From positions 1 to 64,000 of the forward strand of contig JAWKYW010000008.1 of the NCBI GenBank assembly GCA_041396245.1: a stretch of 64,000 nucleotides of DNA. The letters are read 5' to 3'. Of the stretch, positions 51,664-59,118 are shown piece by piece. Origin of the DNA: Desulfobacillus sp041396245 (GTDB lineage Bacteria; Pseudomonadota; Gammaproteobacteria; Burkholderiales; Rhodocyclaceae). A program made the translations under genes and the position numbers. The notes beneath the pieces were generated by a model. It had not been told where the DNA came from and did no database searches. It worked only from the letters and a program-made list of their open reading frames with translations. The stretch's first letter is position 1; every line of letters starts with the position of its first letter.

Positions 51664-52683
51664 ATGGCCAATCGTCCCTCCGCCGATTTCGCGCCCTGCC
51701 TGATCCGCTGGCAGAAGCGCGCCGGCCGCCACGACCTGCCCTGGCAACAGCAGGGCCGCGCCGATCCCTACCGCATCTGGCTCTCCGAGATCATGCTGCA
51801 GCAGACGCAGGTGGCGACGGTGATTCCGTATTACCGGCGCTTCCTCGCCCGCTTTCCCGACCTCGCCCGCCTCGCCGCGGCGCCGGCGGAAGACGTCATG
51901 GCGCTCTGGAGCGGCCTCGGCTACTACGCGCGGGCGCGCAACCTGCAGCAGGCGGCGCAGGCAATCGTCGCAGGGCACGGCGGCCGCTTTCCGCAGCGCA
52001 TCGAGGACATCGCGGCGCTGCCGGGCATCGGCCGCTCGACCGCCGCCGCCATCGCCGTCTTCGCCTTCGGCGCGAGCGCGGCGATCCTCGACGGCAACGT
52101 CAGGCGCGTGCTGGCGCGCGCCTTCGGCATCGAAGGCTTTCCCGGCGAGAAGGCGGTGGAGGCGCGCCTGTGGGCGCTGGCCGAATCGCTGCTGCCGCAG
52201 CGCGAGCTGGCTGCCTACACGCAGGGGCTGATGGACCTCGGCGCGACGCTGTGCACGCGGAGCAAGCCGCGCTGCGGCGACTGCCCGGTCGCCGCGCAAT
52301 GCGTGGCGCGACGCGAGGACCGCGTCGCCGAACTGCCGACGCCGCGCGCCCGGCGCGCCGTGCCGCAGCGCGCGGTCACCCTGCTGGTGCTGCGCCACCG
52401 CGGCCGCGTGCTGCTGCAACAGCGGCCGCCGCAGGGCATCTGGGGCGGGCTGCTGTCGCTGCCCGAATTGCCGCCGGGGAAAATGCCGCGCCGCTACGCC
52501 GGCGCCGTGCAACTGCCCGTGCTGCGCCACGCCTTCACGCATTTCCGCCTCGACATCACGCCGCTCGTGTGCAAAGTCAGTCGTCGGGACACGGCGCCGG
52601 ACGGCGTCTGGCTGAGCCTGAGGCGGCTCGACACGGCGCCCTTGCCGGCGCCGATCCGGAAAATCCTCGAAAGCCTCGCGTAA
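51664..52683 (+). CDS. mutY: A/G-specific adenine glycosylase
   Basis: 339 aa. It excises adenine mispaired with 8-oxoguanine. Motifs: MLQQTQVATVIPYY (helix with the catalytic Glu nearby), helix-hairpin-helix LPGIGRSTAAAI with the conserved Asp downstream, and the [4Fe-4S] ligands CTRSKPRCGDCPVAAQC (near residues 200-216). The C-terminal NUDIX-like domain reads 8-oxoG. Motif copy 16 lies near the C-terminus (Lys-Val-Ser). Confidence 0.93.
   Translation: MANRPSADFAPCLIRWQKRAGRHDLPWQQQGRADPYRIWLSEIMLQQTQVATVIPYYRRFLARFPDLARLAAAPAEDVMALWSGLGYYARARNLQQAAQAIVAGHGGRFPQRIEDIAALPGIGRSTAAAIAVFAFGASAAILDGNVRRVLARAFGIEGFPGEKAVEARLWALAESLLPQRELAAYTQGLMDLGATLCTRSKPRCGDCPVAAQCVARREDRVAELPTPRARRAVPQRAVTLLVLRHRGRVLLQQRPPQGIWGGLLSLPELPPGKMPRRYAGAVQLPVLRHAFTHFRLDITPLVCKVSRRDTAPDGVWLSLRRLDTAPLPAPIRKILESLA
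52573..52597 (+). repeat. AAAGTCAG-N10-ACGGCGC motif, copy 16
   Basis: AAAGTCAG, spacer TCGTCGGGAC, ACGGCGC. Inside mutY, read as AAA GTC AGT. Confidence 0.75.
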
Positions 52684-52747
52684 ACACGGCGCGAGGCGAA
52701 CTGCCGCCGCCCCCTTCCGCCGGAAGGGGATCGGGGGGGGTAGATCG

Positions 52748-53371
52748 TTACTTGACCAGGTTCCGCCGCGACAAAAACTTGAAGACGATCTCCAGCCGCG
52801 AGGCCGGGTCTTCCAGTTCGAGCAGCTTCTGCCGCGCGATGGGCGGGATCGGCAGCAGCTCGCAGAAGCGGTAGCCGACCCAGGCCGCGTCGTCGAAGCG
52901 GTGCGGCTCGGGAAAATGCACGGCGCCGGCATCCGCCACCAGCGCCTGCAGCAGCGGCACCAGCGCCGCCAGCGCCGCCGGCACCGGCAGGGACGCCTCG
53001 GCGGCGACCGGTTCGACGCGCGCCCGCAGCAGGCCGGCGGCGTCGGCTTCGCTCGACAGGATGCGGAAACGCTCCTCGCCACGCACCGTGATGTTGAGGA
53101 TGCCGGGCTGCACCATGTCCCAGGCGACGATGCGCGCCTCGGTGCCGAGCGGATGCGGCAGCGCCGGCGCCCCGGCTTCGGCCCCCTCGGCGATGAGGCA
53201 GATGCCGAAGGTGCTCTCCTGCCTGAAGCAGTCCTTCACCAGTGTCATGTAGCGCTGCTCGAAGACGCGCAGCGGCAAGGTGCCGCCGGGAAACAGCACG
53301 GCATTGAGGGGGAACAGCGGCAGCTCGGCGGCTTGCGGCGGCGCGGCGCGCCGCGGGGGGAGTTTGAACAT
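52748..53371 (-). CDS. LON substrate-binding domain protein
   Basis: 207 aa with the N-terminal Lon domain only (LPLFPLNAVLFPGGTLPLRVFEQRY near residues 16-40) and no protease or ATPase part. Such stand-alone LON proteins are common; their role is unknown. ATG 53371 was chosen; the longer frame is a shadow. Confidence 0.85.
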   Translation of the reverse strand: MFKLPPRRAAPPQAAELPLFPLNAVLFPGGTLPLRVFEQRYMTLVKDCFRQESTFGICLIAEGAEAGAPALPHPLGTEARIVAWDMVQPGILNITVRGEERFRILSSEADAAGLLRARVEPVAAEASLPVPAALAALVPLLQALVADAGAVHFPEPHRFDDAAWVGYRFCELLPIPPIARQKLLELEDPASRLEIVFKFLSRRNLVK

Positions 53372-53379
53372 CGGCGGGA

Positions 53380-53934
53380 TCAGGATCTGTCGTTTTCTTC
53401 GGCAATGCGGAACGGGGCGGAGGCCGGCTGTTCCTCCAGCAGCTTCGCCGCGGCGAGGCCGTTGGCCAGCCCGAATAGTAGCGCAGCGAGGGCGAAGAAC
53501 GGCACGAGATAGAACAGGCCGTCGTGCGGCACCAGCCACAGCCGCGCCACGGCCAGCTGGCCGCCGATGTGGGCGAAGGCGGCGACGAGGCTCTGGCTCA
53601 CGGGTCCGAACCAGCGCGCCGGCAGGTGCAGGACGAGGCCCAGCGCGACGAGGCTGGCCAGGGCGCCGGCCAGGCTGAGGAAGAAGCCCGGGGCGAGGAA
53701 CTGGCCGATGAGCAGGCTGCCCGCCACCACCCGCAGCAGCGTCACCCAGGCGGCGTCGCGCCAGCCGTAGCGCGCCAGCACAACCAGCGTGATGATGTTG
53801 GCCAGGCCCGGCTTCACGCCCGGCAGCGGCAGCGGGATCGCCGCCTCCACCACCGACAGGGCGATGGCCGCCGCCGCGTAGCGCGCGATGCGGTGGTCGT
53901 CGGCGCTGGGGACGAGTTCAATGCTGGCGGGCAT
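53380..53934 (-). CDS. Gx transporter family protein (HepS-I-like membrane protein)
   Basis: 184 aa with five predicted membrane helices. The conserved ProGly-(Val)-Lys-(Pro)-Gly-Leu-Ala-Asn-Ile segment (near residue 40) is typical of the family annotated as 'Gx transporter' or heptaprenyl diphosphate synthase component I. It lies next to a NusG domain II protein, a frequent pairing in bacteria. The substrate is unknown. Confidence 0.75.
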   Translation of the reverse strand: MPASIELVPSADDHRIARYAAAAIALSVVEAAIPLPLPGVKPGLANIITLVVLARYGWRDAAWVTLLRVVAGSLLIGQFLAPGFFLSLAGALASLVALGLVLHLPARWFGPVSQSLVAAFAHIGGQLAVARLWLVPHDGLFYLVPFFALAALLFGLANGLAAAKLLEEQPASAPFRIAEENDRS

Positions 53935-54004
53935 TCATTCCCCCTCACCCCCCACCCCTCTCCCGCCAGGGGAGAAGGGAGGTTGGTGAGTCGCTTCGCG
54001 ACGG

Positions 54005-54382
54005 TCAATACGAAAGGCTGTCATGGCTGGAAGCGCGCCCGGCGATGGACAGGCTGATGTGGCTCGGCGCGCAGATGGCGATGGCGTTGGGCTGGGAGAG
54101 CCAGCCCTGGCGCACGCAGTACTGGCGCGGGCCGGGGTCGGATGCGACGCGGGCGCGGCCCGGCTGCACCTCGATGACGCTGATGCCGAGCGCGCCGGCG
54201 ACCTCGATGCGCCGCGCCTGGGTCAGCGGCAGCTCGGCGACGACGACGCCGTCGCGCCGCACCACGGCCTTTTCCGCCGCGCCGCCGGAAAAGGCGATGG
54301 GTGCCAGAGCGGCGGTGGCGGCGGCGAAAGCGAACAGCACGGCCCAGTCGCCGGGCTTCATGAAGCGCAGGAAGGATTTCAC
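54005..54382 (-). CDS. NusG domain II-containing protein
   Basis: 125 aa. A single membrane helix (about residues 12-34) precedes a small beta domain of the NusG_II type with Gly-(Ile/Leu)-(Ser)-Val-Ile-Glu-Val and Cys-(Val)-Arg-Gln-Gly-Trp-(Leu), then a late Cys in ICAPSHISL. The start GTG 54382 overlaps the rapZ stop (GTGA); ATG 54361 is possible. The function is unknown. Confidence 0.7.
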   Translation of the reverse strand: MKSFLRFMKPGDWAVLFAFAAATAALAPIAFSGGAAEKAVVRRDGVVVAELPLTQARRIEVAGALGISVIEVQPGRARVASDPGPRQYCVRQGWLSQPNAIAICAPSHISLSIAGRASSHDSLSY

Positions 54383-55218
54383 GTGATGGCGCGGTGGCGC
54401 ACCAGGACGCGCGCCTGCTCGCGGAACTGCCCCGCCAGCCACTCGGCCAGGTACACCGAGCGGTGCTGGCCGCCGGTGCAGCCGATGGCCACCGTTAGGT
54501 AGCTGCGGTTGTCGCGCACGTAGGACGGCAGCCACTCGGCGAGGAAGCGGCGGATGTCCTCCGTCATCTTGCGCACTTCCGCCTGCGTCTCGAGGAAGCG
54601 CGCCACCGCGGCATCGCGGCCGGTGAGCGGGCGCAGCTGGGGATCGTAGTGCGGGTTGGGCAGGCAGCGCACGTCGAAGACGAGGTCGGCGTCGAGCGGG
54701 ATGCCGTGCTTGTAGCCGAAGGACTCGAACTGCAAAGTCAGTCCCTGCGGGACGGCGGGCTGGACGAAGTCGAGGATCCATCTGCGCAGCGCGTTCGGAT
54801 TGAGGTTGCTGGTGTCGATGCGGTTGCCCAGGCCGGCGACGTTCTCCAGCATCCCGCGCTCGCGCACGATGGCCTCGGCCAGGGTCGTGCGATCGTCCGA
54901 CAGCGGATGGCCGCGGCGCGTCTCGGAAAAACGCGCGATCAGCGTCTCGTCGCGCGCTTCGATAAAGACGAAGCGGGTCGGCACCCCCGCCGCCTGCAGG
55001 TCGCGCAGCTGCTGCGGCAGGGCGGCGATGGAGGCGCCGGCGCGCACATCGATGGCCACCGCCACGCGCTCGCAGCCCTCCTCGCGCAACTGGCGCACCA
55101 AGGGCGGCAGCAGGGTGGCCGGCAGGTTGTCGACGCAGTAGTGGCCGGCGTCCTCCAGGGCGCGCAGCGCGATGCTCTTGCCGGAGCCGGAAAGGCCGCT
55201 GATCAGAACGAGCTGCAT
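54379..55218 (-). CDS. rapZ: RNase adapter RapZ
   Basis: 279 aa. The P-loop GLSGSGKS (residues 8-15) and the conserved FESFGYKHG (near 165-173) and CTGGQHRSV (near 245) mark the YvcJ/RapZ family. It controls small-RNA turnover and amino-sugar metabolism in relatives. Motif copy 17 lies just before FESFGYKHG (Leu-Thr-Leu). Confidence 0.93.
   Translation of the reverse strand: MQLVLISGLSGSGKSIALRALEDAGHYCVDNLPATLLPPLVRQLREEGCERVAVAIDVRAGASIAALPQQLRDLQAAGVPTRFVFIEARDETLIARFSETRRGHPLSDDRTTLAEAIVRERGMLENVAGLGNRIDTSNLNPNALRRWILDFVQPAVPQGLTLQFESFGYKHGIPLDADLVFDVRCLPNPHYDPQLRPLTGRDAAVARFLETQAEVRKMTEDIRRFLAEWLPSYVRDNRSYLTVAIGCTGGQHRSVYLAEWLAGQFREQARVLVRHRAIT
54734..54758 (+). repeat. AAAGTCAG-N10-ACGGCGG motif, copy 17
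   Basis: AAAGTCAG, spacer TCCCTGCGGG, ACGGCGG. Inside rapZ, antisense; on the gene strand read as CTG ACT TTG. Spacer and right block form GTCCC/GGGAC. Confidence 0.75.
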
Positions 55219-55306
55219 GCGATGTCACGGTTGAACGGGGAAGCCAAGCATAGCCAAAAGCCCCGCTTCTTGCCATCATTCGCCGGAGAAAACCCCGGAG
55301 GCCTCC

Positions 55307-56152
55307 ATGACTTTCACGACCCTGAACTACGCAACCGCCGGCCGCATCGCCCGCATCACCCTCAACCGCCCGGAGCGGCTCAACGCCATCGACGAGAAGA
55401 TGCCCGGCGAGATCCGCGCCGCCGTCGAGCGCGCCAACGCCGACGACGGCATCCACGTCATCATTCTTCAGGGCGCCGGGCGCGGCTTCTGCTCCGGTTA
55501 CGACCTGAAGGCCTTCGCCGAAACGGCGGGCGAGAACCCCGGCGTGCAGTCGATGCCGTGGGACCCGATGGTCGACTACCGCTTCATGAAGCAGTGCACC
55601 GACGACTTCTTCTCGCTCTGGCGTTCCTACAAGCCGGTGATCTGCAAGGTGCACGGCTACGCGGTGGCCGGCGGCAGCGACATCGCCCTGTGCGCCGACA
55701 TCGTCCTCATGGCCGAGGACGCGAAGATCGGCTACCCGCCGGCGCGCGTCTGGGGCTGCCCGACGACGGCGATGTGGGTGTTCCGCATCGGCGCCGAGAA
55801 GGCGAAGCGCATGCTGCTCACCGGCGACCTCGTCGACGGTCGCACCGCGAAGGCGATGGGGCTGGTCTACGACGCCGTCCCGGCGGCCGAACTCGATGCC
55901 GCGGTGGACGCGCTGGCCGAGCGCATGGCCGGCGTGCCGAAGAACCAGCTCATGATGCAGAAGCTGATGATCAACCAGGCCTACGAGAACATGGGGCTGG
56001 GCACCACGCAGATGATCGCCACCCTCTTCGACGGCATCACCCGCCACTCGCCCGAGGGCATGTGGTTCAAGGCCTACTCGGAAGCGCATGGTTTCCACGA
56101 GGCGGTGCGGCTGCGCGATTCGGGCGAGCCGATTCCGGGATCGAAACGCTGA
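55307..56152 (+). CDS. Enoyl-CoA hydratase/crotonase family protein
   Basis: 281 aa. Crotonase features are present: N-terminal (Ile)-Thr-Leu-Asn-Arg-Pro-(Glu)...Asn-Ala-Ile, oxyanion-hole region GRGFCSGYDLKAF (near residue 60) and GGSDIAL (near 120). A possible role is in fatty-acid or amino-acid catabolism; the substrate cannot be judged. It is a single gene converging on umuD. Confidence 0.85.
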   Translation: MTFTTLNYATAGRIARITLNRPERLNAIDEKMPGEIRAAVERANADDGIHVIILQGAGRGFCSGYDLKAFAETAGENPGVQSMPWDPMVDYRFMKQCTDDFFSLWRSYKPVICKVHGYAVAGGSDIALCADIVLMAEDAKIGYPPARVWGCPTTAMWVFRIGAEKAKRMLLTGDLVDGRTAKAMGLVYDAVPAAELDAAVDALAERMAGVPKNQLMMQKLMINQAYENMGLGTTQMIATLFDGITRHSPEGMWFKAYSEAHGFHEAVRLRDSGEPIPGSKR

Positions 56153-56195
56153 AGTGATGCCGACTTCCGCCGGCGAGGTGCCGGGCGGGCGCGCC

Positions 56196-56615
56196 CTATT
56201 TGAGGCGGTGCACGACGCTGGTCGCCACGCCCCAGACCGACAGCTCCTGGCCGTCGGCGAGCTCGATCGGGCGAAAGCAGGGATTCTCCGGCAGCAGGCG
56301 GACCTGGCCGTTGCGCTTGAAGAGGCGCTTCAGGGTCAGCTCGTGGTCCACCAGCGCCACGACGATGTCGCCGTCGCGCGCTTCGAGGGCGCGGTCCACC
56401 ACCAGCAGGTCGCCGTCCTGGATGCCGGCGCCGCTCATCGACTGGCCCTGCACGCGAATGAAGTAGGTCGACTCGCGGTGTTCGACAAGATGCTCGTTCA
56501 AGTCGAGGCAGCCATCGATGTGATCCTCGGCGGCAGCGGGCAGCCCGGCCGGCACGCGGGAGCGGAAGAGCGGGCGCGCAACCCGCATGGGTTCGGGTGC
56601 GGGAACGAAGATCAC
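56196..56615 (-). CDS. umuD: UmuD-type translesion polymerase subunit
   Basis: 139 aa aligning over its length with UmuD. The RecA-dependent self-cleavage site is Ala23-Gly24, the nucleophile Ser59 (GQSM) and the Lys96 (TLKR) are present. The start GTG 56615 overlaps the vapC stop by 4 bases. No umuC is in the window, so it is an orphan here. A CGAAC-N3-GTTCG dyad lies 46 bp upstream, within vapC. Confidence 0.9.
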   Translation of the reverse strand: MIFVPAPEPMRVARPLFRSRVPAGLPAAAEDHIDGCLDLNEHLVEHRESTYFIRVQGQSMSGAGIQDGDLLVVDRALEARDGDIVVALVDHELTLKRLFKRNGQVRLLPENPCFRPIELADGQELSVWGVATSVVHRLK

Positions 56616-57016
56616 GCGGTCCAGTTTTCCACTTTAAGCCCCTTCACCCGACCGAACTCACGAACATTGTTCGTCACGAGAATGGCCTTGAGACTGCGAG
56701 CGTGGGCGGCAATCAGCAAATCATTGGCCCCGATCATTTCGCCGCGACGCTTGAGGTTGGCCCGAATGTCCGCGTAATCCTCTGCGGCCTCCGCCGGCCA
56801 TTCCATCACTTCCAGATGCCGCACGAAGGCATTGAAGGCTTCGCGTGCCTGTTTCTGTTTCGTCGACAGCTTCACGCCATACAGAAGTTCCGACGCGGTC
56901 ACGACGGACAGCGCCTGGTCAGCGATGGGCACGCAGCGGATCCTCTCCAGCAACGCCGGATGCGAGCGCTTCATGATGTAAGAACAGATATCGGTATCGA
57001 GGAGGTAGCGCGCCAT
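56612..57016 (-). CDS. vapC: VapC-type PIN-domain ribonuclease toxin
   Basis: 134 aa. PIN acidic residues are visible: Asp near the N-terminus (LLDTDICSYI), Glu in TASELLYG (near 48), Asp in GANDLLIA (near 100) and the later Asn in LVTNNVREF (near 118). Such toxins cut tRNA or rRNA. ATG 57016 overlaps the vapB stop by one base. Confidence 0.9.
   Translation of the reverse strand: MARYLLDTDICSYIMKRSHPALLERIRCVPIADQALSVVTASELLYGVKLSTKQKQAREAFNAFVRHLEVMEWPAEAAEDYADIRANLKRRGEMIGANDLLIAAHARSLKAILVTNNVREFGRVKGLKVENWTA
56661..56673. promoter_or_regulatory. Possible SOS-like dyad within vapC, upstream of umuD
   Basis: CGAACATTGTTCG (perfect 5-bp arms) is 46 bp from the umuD start. It resembles, but does not match in spacing, the CGAAYG-N2-CRTTCG boxes of lexA. 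The codons are also those expected for the VapC family motif Val-Thr-Asn-Asn-Val-Arg-Glu-Phe. Confidence 0.3.
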
Positions 57017-57243
57017 CAGAAATCGCGCTCCTGAACCGGCAGATCCTCGACCCCGGCCATGAAATCGGCTGGTGCCACGGGGCCGCTTGCGAGATAGGCG
57101 TCCCAACTGGAAGGGCGCGGCGACAAAACAACGTCTTCACCCTGCTTGCGAATGAAGACCTCGCTCACGTTGAACTGATAATCCTTTGGCAGCCTGACGG
57201 CCTGACTGCGATTGTTCAGGAAGATCTTGGCGGTACGGTCCAT
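57016..57243 (-). CDS. vapB: VapB-type antitoxin
   Basis: 75 aa with an AbrB-like N-terminus (Ala-Lys-Ile-Phe-x-Asn-x-x-Ser-Gln-Ala-Val-Arg-Leu-Pro) that binds DNA as a dimer, and a C-terminal VapC-binding tail. ATG 57243 has GGAGAG upstream. Confidence 0.9.
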   Translation of the reverse strand: MDRTAKIFLNNRSQAVRLPKDYQFNVSEVFIRKQGEDVVLSPRPSSWDAYLASGPVAPADFMAGVEDLPVQERDF

Positions 57244-57276
57244 ACAGGTACTCTCCAGCATCATTGGATATGCCTC

Positions 57277-57314
57277 AGTATATGCATGAAACGACATATG
57301 TCAACGTATATGCA
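57277..57314 (-). promoter_or_regulatory. vapBC(-umuD) promoter and operator
   Basis: On the minus strand, TTGACA (57299-57304) and TATACT (57277-57282) are 16 bases apart. The 10-bp palindrome GACATATGTC (57293-57302) overlaps the -35 and is flanked by direct repeats GTATATGCA at 57278-57286 and 57306-57314 (28 bp apart). This fits VapBC autorepression. Confidence 0.75.
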
Positions 57315-57337
57315 AGATACGGCCCTCCGTTCGTCGT

Positions 57338-57922
57338 TCACTTGTACTTCCTGAAGCTGCCGGTGACGCGGCCGAAGATTTCCAGATGGCCCTGCGGGCG
57401 GATCGGCGGGTAGGCCGGGTTGCCGGCCATGAGGTACATGCCGCGCTTGTCCCGGGCGAGGTACTTCAGGGTGAATTCGTTGTCGACGATGGCCACCACG
57501 ATGTCGCCGACGCGGGCCGGGCGGGCCTTGTCCACCACGATGTAGTCGCCCGGCTGCAGGCCGGCGTCGATCATCGAGTCGCCCTTGACGGTGAGCAGGA
57601 GGGTGCGGCTGGGCGCATCCACCAGGAACTCGTCGATGGTGAGCGATTCGGCCGAGGCATCGTTGGCGGCGGCGGGGAGCCCCGCCCGCACCGAATCGGC
57701 CAGCGGCCGGTCGAAGAAGCGCGGGCCGGGGGCGAGGCGCCGGTCCGGCGTGGCCTGCAGGAAGCCGGCCAGCTTGAGCCGGCCGGCCACGGCATGGGCC
57801 GAGGCCACCGAGCGCAGCCCGAGCAGCCGCGCCATGTGCGAGAACGCGGGCAGGCTGCGGTGCTTCGCGAAGTAGTCCTGCAAGCGGCCGAGGTATTCCG
57901 AATCGCGTGAAGGTGGGGACAT
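57338..57922 (-). CDS. lexA: LexA-type self-cleaving repressor
   Basis: 194 aa. A winged-helix DNA-binding region (about residues 10-70: PAFSHMARLLGLRSVASAHAV) precedes the S24 peptidase domain. The cleavage site is Ala-Gly (RAGL, near 85), the nucleophile is the Ser in KGDSMID (near 117) and the general base Lys is in FTLKYL (near 153). ATG 57922 with GGAGG upstream lies right behind a double LexA-like operator. It is shorter than typical LexA (about 200 aa) but complete. Confidence 0.85.
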   Translation of the reverse strand: MSPPSRDSEYLGRLQDYFAKHRSLPAFSHMARLLGLRSVASAHAVAGRLKLAGFLQATPDRRLAPGPRFFDRPLADSVRAGLPAAANDASAESLTIDEFLVDAPSRTLLLTVKGDSMIDAGLQPGDYIVVDKARPARVGDIVVAIVDNEFTLKYLARDKRGMYLMAGNPAYPPIRPQGHLEIFGRVTGSFRKYK

Positions 57923-57930
57923 GGGGCCTC

Positions 57931-57974
57931 CGAATGCTCGTTCGCATCGTAGCGAACGAGCATTCGTTTGTAAA
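57931..57974 (-). promoter_or_regulatory. lexA promoter with paired operator boxes
   Basis: Minus strand: TTTACA (57969-57974), 17-base spacer, TACGAT (57946-57951). Two boxes of the form CGAAYG-N2-CRTTCG lie in the spacer (57953-57966) and just after the -10 (57931-57944). Together they make a 15-bp-arm inverted repeat about ATCGTA. This is the expected geometry for tight autorepression. Confidence 0.85.
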
Positions 57975-58003
57975 GGGGCCGGGGCATCCCGGGGGTGGCG
58001 GTA

Positions 58004-58028
58004 AAAGTCAGTCACTGCAATACGGCGA
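58004..58028 (+). repeat. AAAGTCAG-N10-ACGGCGA motif, copy 19
   Basis: AAAGTCAG, spacer TCACTGCAAT, ACGGCGA, both blocks perfect. Left end of the second MITE-like element. Confidence 0.8.
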
Positions 58029-58176
58029 CGCAAGGCGTTGGTGGCCGGATTCGGCCAGGAGCGGCCATGGCCATGGCTTGCAGGTCGGCCTTCAGGCCGA
58101 CCTGGGCGCCTGTGTGACCCCCAAAGTCGGCCTGAAGGCCGACCTACAAACAAACAAACGGCTGCAACGCAACCCG

Positions 58177-58209
58177 AAAGTCAGCCGCCGGACCACGGCG
58201 GCTGACTTT
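58177..58209. repeat. AAAGTCAG motif, copy 18, as an inverted pair
   Basis: Forward AAAGTCAG at 58177-58184 with spacer CCGCCGGACC and ACGGCGG; reverse AAAGTCAG at 58202-58209. The two share the stem (AAAGTCAGCCGCC facing GGCGGCTGACTTT, loop of 7). It lies 3 bp after the stop of the DMT exporter gene and could terminate it. Confidence 0.8.
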
Positions 58210-58211
58210 GC

Positions 58212-59111
58212 TCAGCGCGCCGGTCCGCCGCCGGGAACGGCGCGCGCGCCCAGCACCGCGCCCAGCGTCACCGCGCCGAGGCCGGCCAGCGTCAGCAGCG
58301 ACAGCGGCTCGCCGAGGATCGGCACGGCGGCGACGGCGGAGAGGCCGGGCACGAAGGCCATCAACAGCGCCACGGTCTGGGCGCCGAGCTGGCGCACGGC
58401 GAAGGTGTAGAGAATCATGGCGATGAAAACCACCAGCACGCCCTGGTAGACCGCCTGCAGGGCGATCTCGGCGGCGGGCGCCTGCGCCAGCGTACTGGGC
58501 AGGAAGAAGAACCACAGCGGCAGGTAGGCCGCCGCACTGCCCAGCGTGGTGGCCACCGTCGCCGCCAGCGGCGCCATCGGGTGGCGGCGCAGCAGCAGGG
58601 TGAACACCGCCCACGACGAGGAGCCGCAGAGGAAGAGGACGTCGCCCAGCAGTTGCAGGCCGGTCAGGCGCGGGCCGTGCGAAAAGGTGTCGGCGGCGGT
58701 GAGCAGGATGCCGACGAAGACGAGCGCGAGGGCGATGCGCTGCGGCCGCGTCGGCTTCATGCCGAGCCACAGCCAGGCGATGACGGCCGTGGCGAAAGGC
58801 AGGGCGCCGGGCAGCAGCACCGAGGCATGGGCCGCCGGCGCCAGGCGGAAGCCGGCATAGACGGCGGTGGCGTAGCCGATGCCGCCGAAGAGCGAGAACA
58901 GCGCGATCACCCTGAGGGGCGGCAGCGCGACGCGCGGCAGGAAGAACACGGCCACCAGCGCACCGACGCCGAAACGCAGGGCGGTGACGTCCCAGCCTGT
59001 CAGCGTGCCCTTGCCGCCGTGGCGGCTGACGAGGATGAAGCCGGTCCAGATGCAGAGGGTGGCGAGCACCGCGATCCAGCCGGCGCGGGTGGGTCCCGTC
59101 GGTGGGTTCAT
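58212..59111 (-). CDS. EamA/DMT-family exporter
   Basis: 299 aa with ten predicted membrane helices in two EamA repeats (about 12-140 and 155-285). The substrate is unknown. It is 8 bp from the metallo-beta-lactamase gene on the same strand. Confidence 0.85.
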   Translation of the reverse strand: MNPPTGPTRAGWIAVLATLCIWTGFILVSRHGGKGTLTGWDVTALRFGVGALVAVFFLPRVALPPLRVIALFSLFGGIGYATAVYAGFRLAPAAHASVLLPGALPFATAVIAWLWLGMKPTRPQRIALALVFVGILLTAADTFSHGPRLTGLQLLGDVLFLCGSSSWAVFTLLLRRHPMAPLAATVATTLGSAAAYLPLWFFFLPSTLAQAPAAEIALQAVYQGVLVVFIAMILYTFAVRQLGAQTVALLMAFVPGLSAVAAVPILGEPLSLLTLAGLGAVTLGAVLGARAVPGGGPAR

Positions 59112-59118
59112 CGGCCGC

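Larger units (their letters stand above)
58004..58209. mobile_element. Second MITE-like element bounded by inverted AAAGTCAG motifs
   Basis: A forward copy at 58004-58028 and the paired copies at 58177-58209 enclose 206 bp. The interior holds the shared 40-bp core (58052-58091) and two GGTCGGCC-type palindromes (58083-58102 and near 58123-58146). The core is inverted relative to the element at 21533. Confidence 0.6.
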
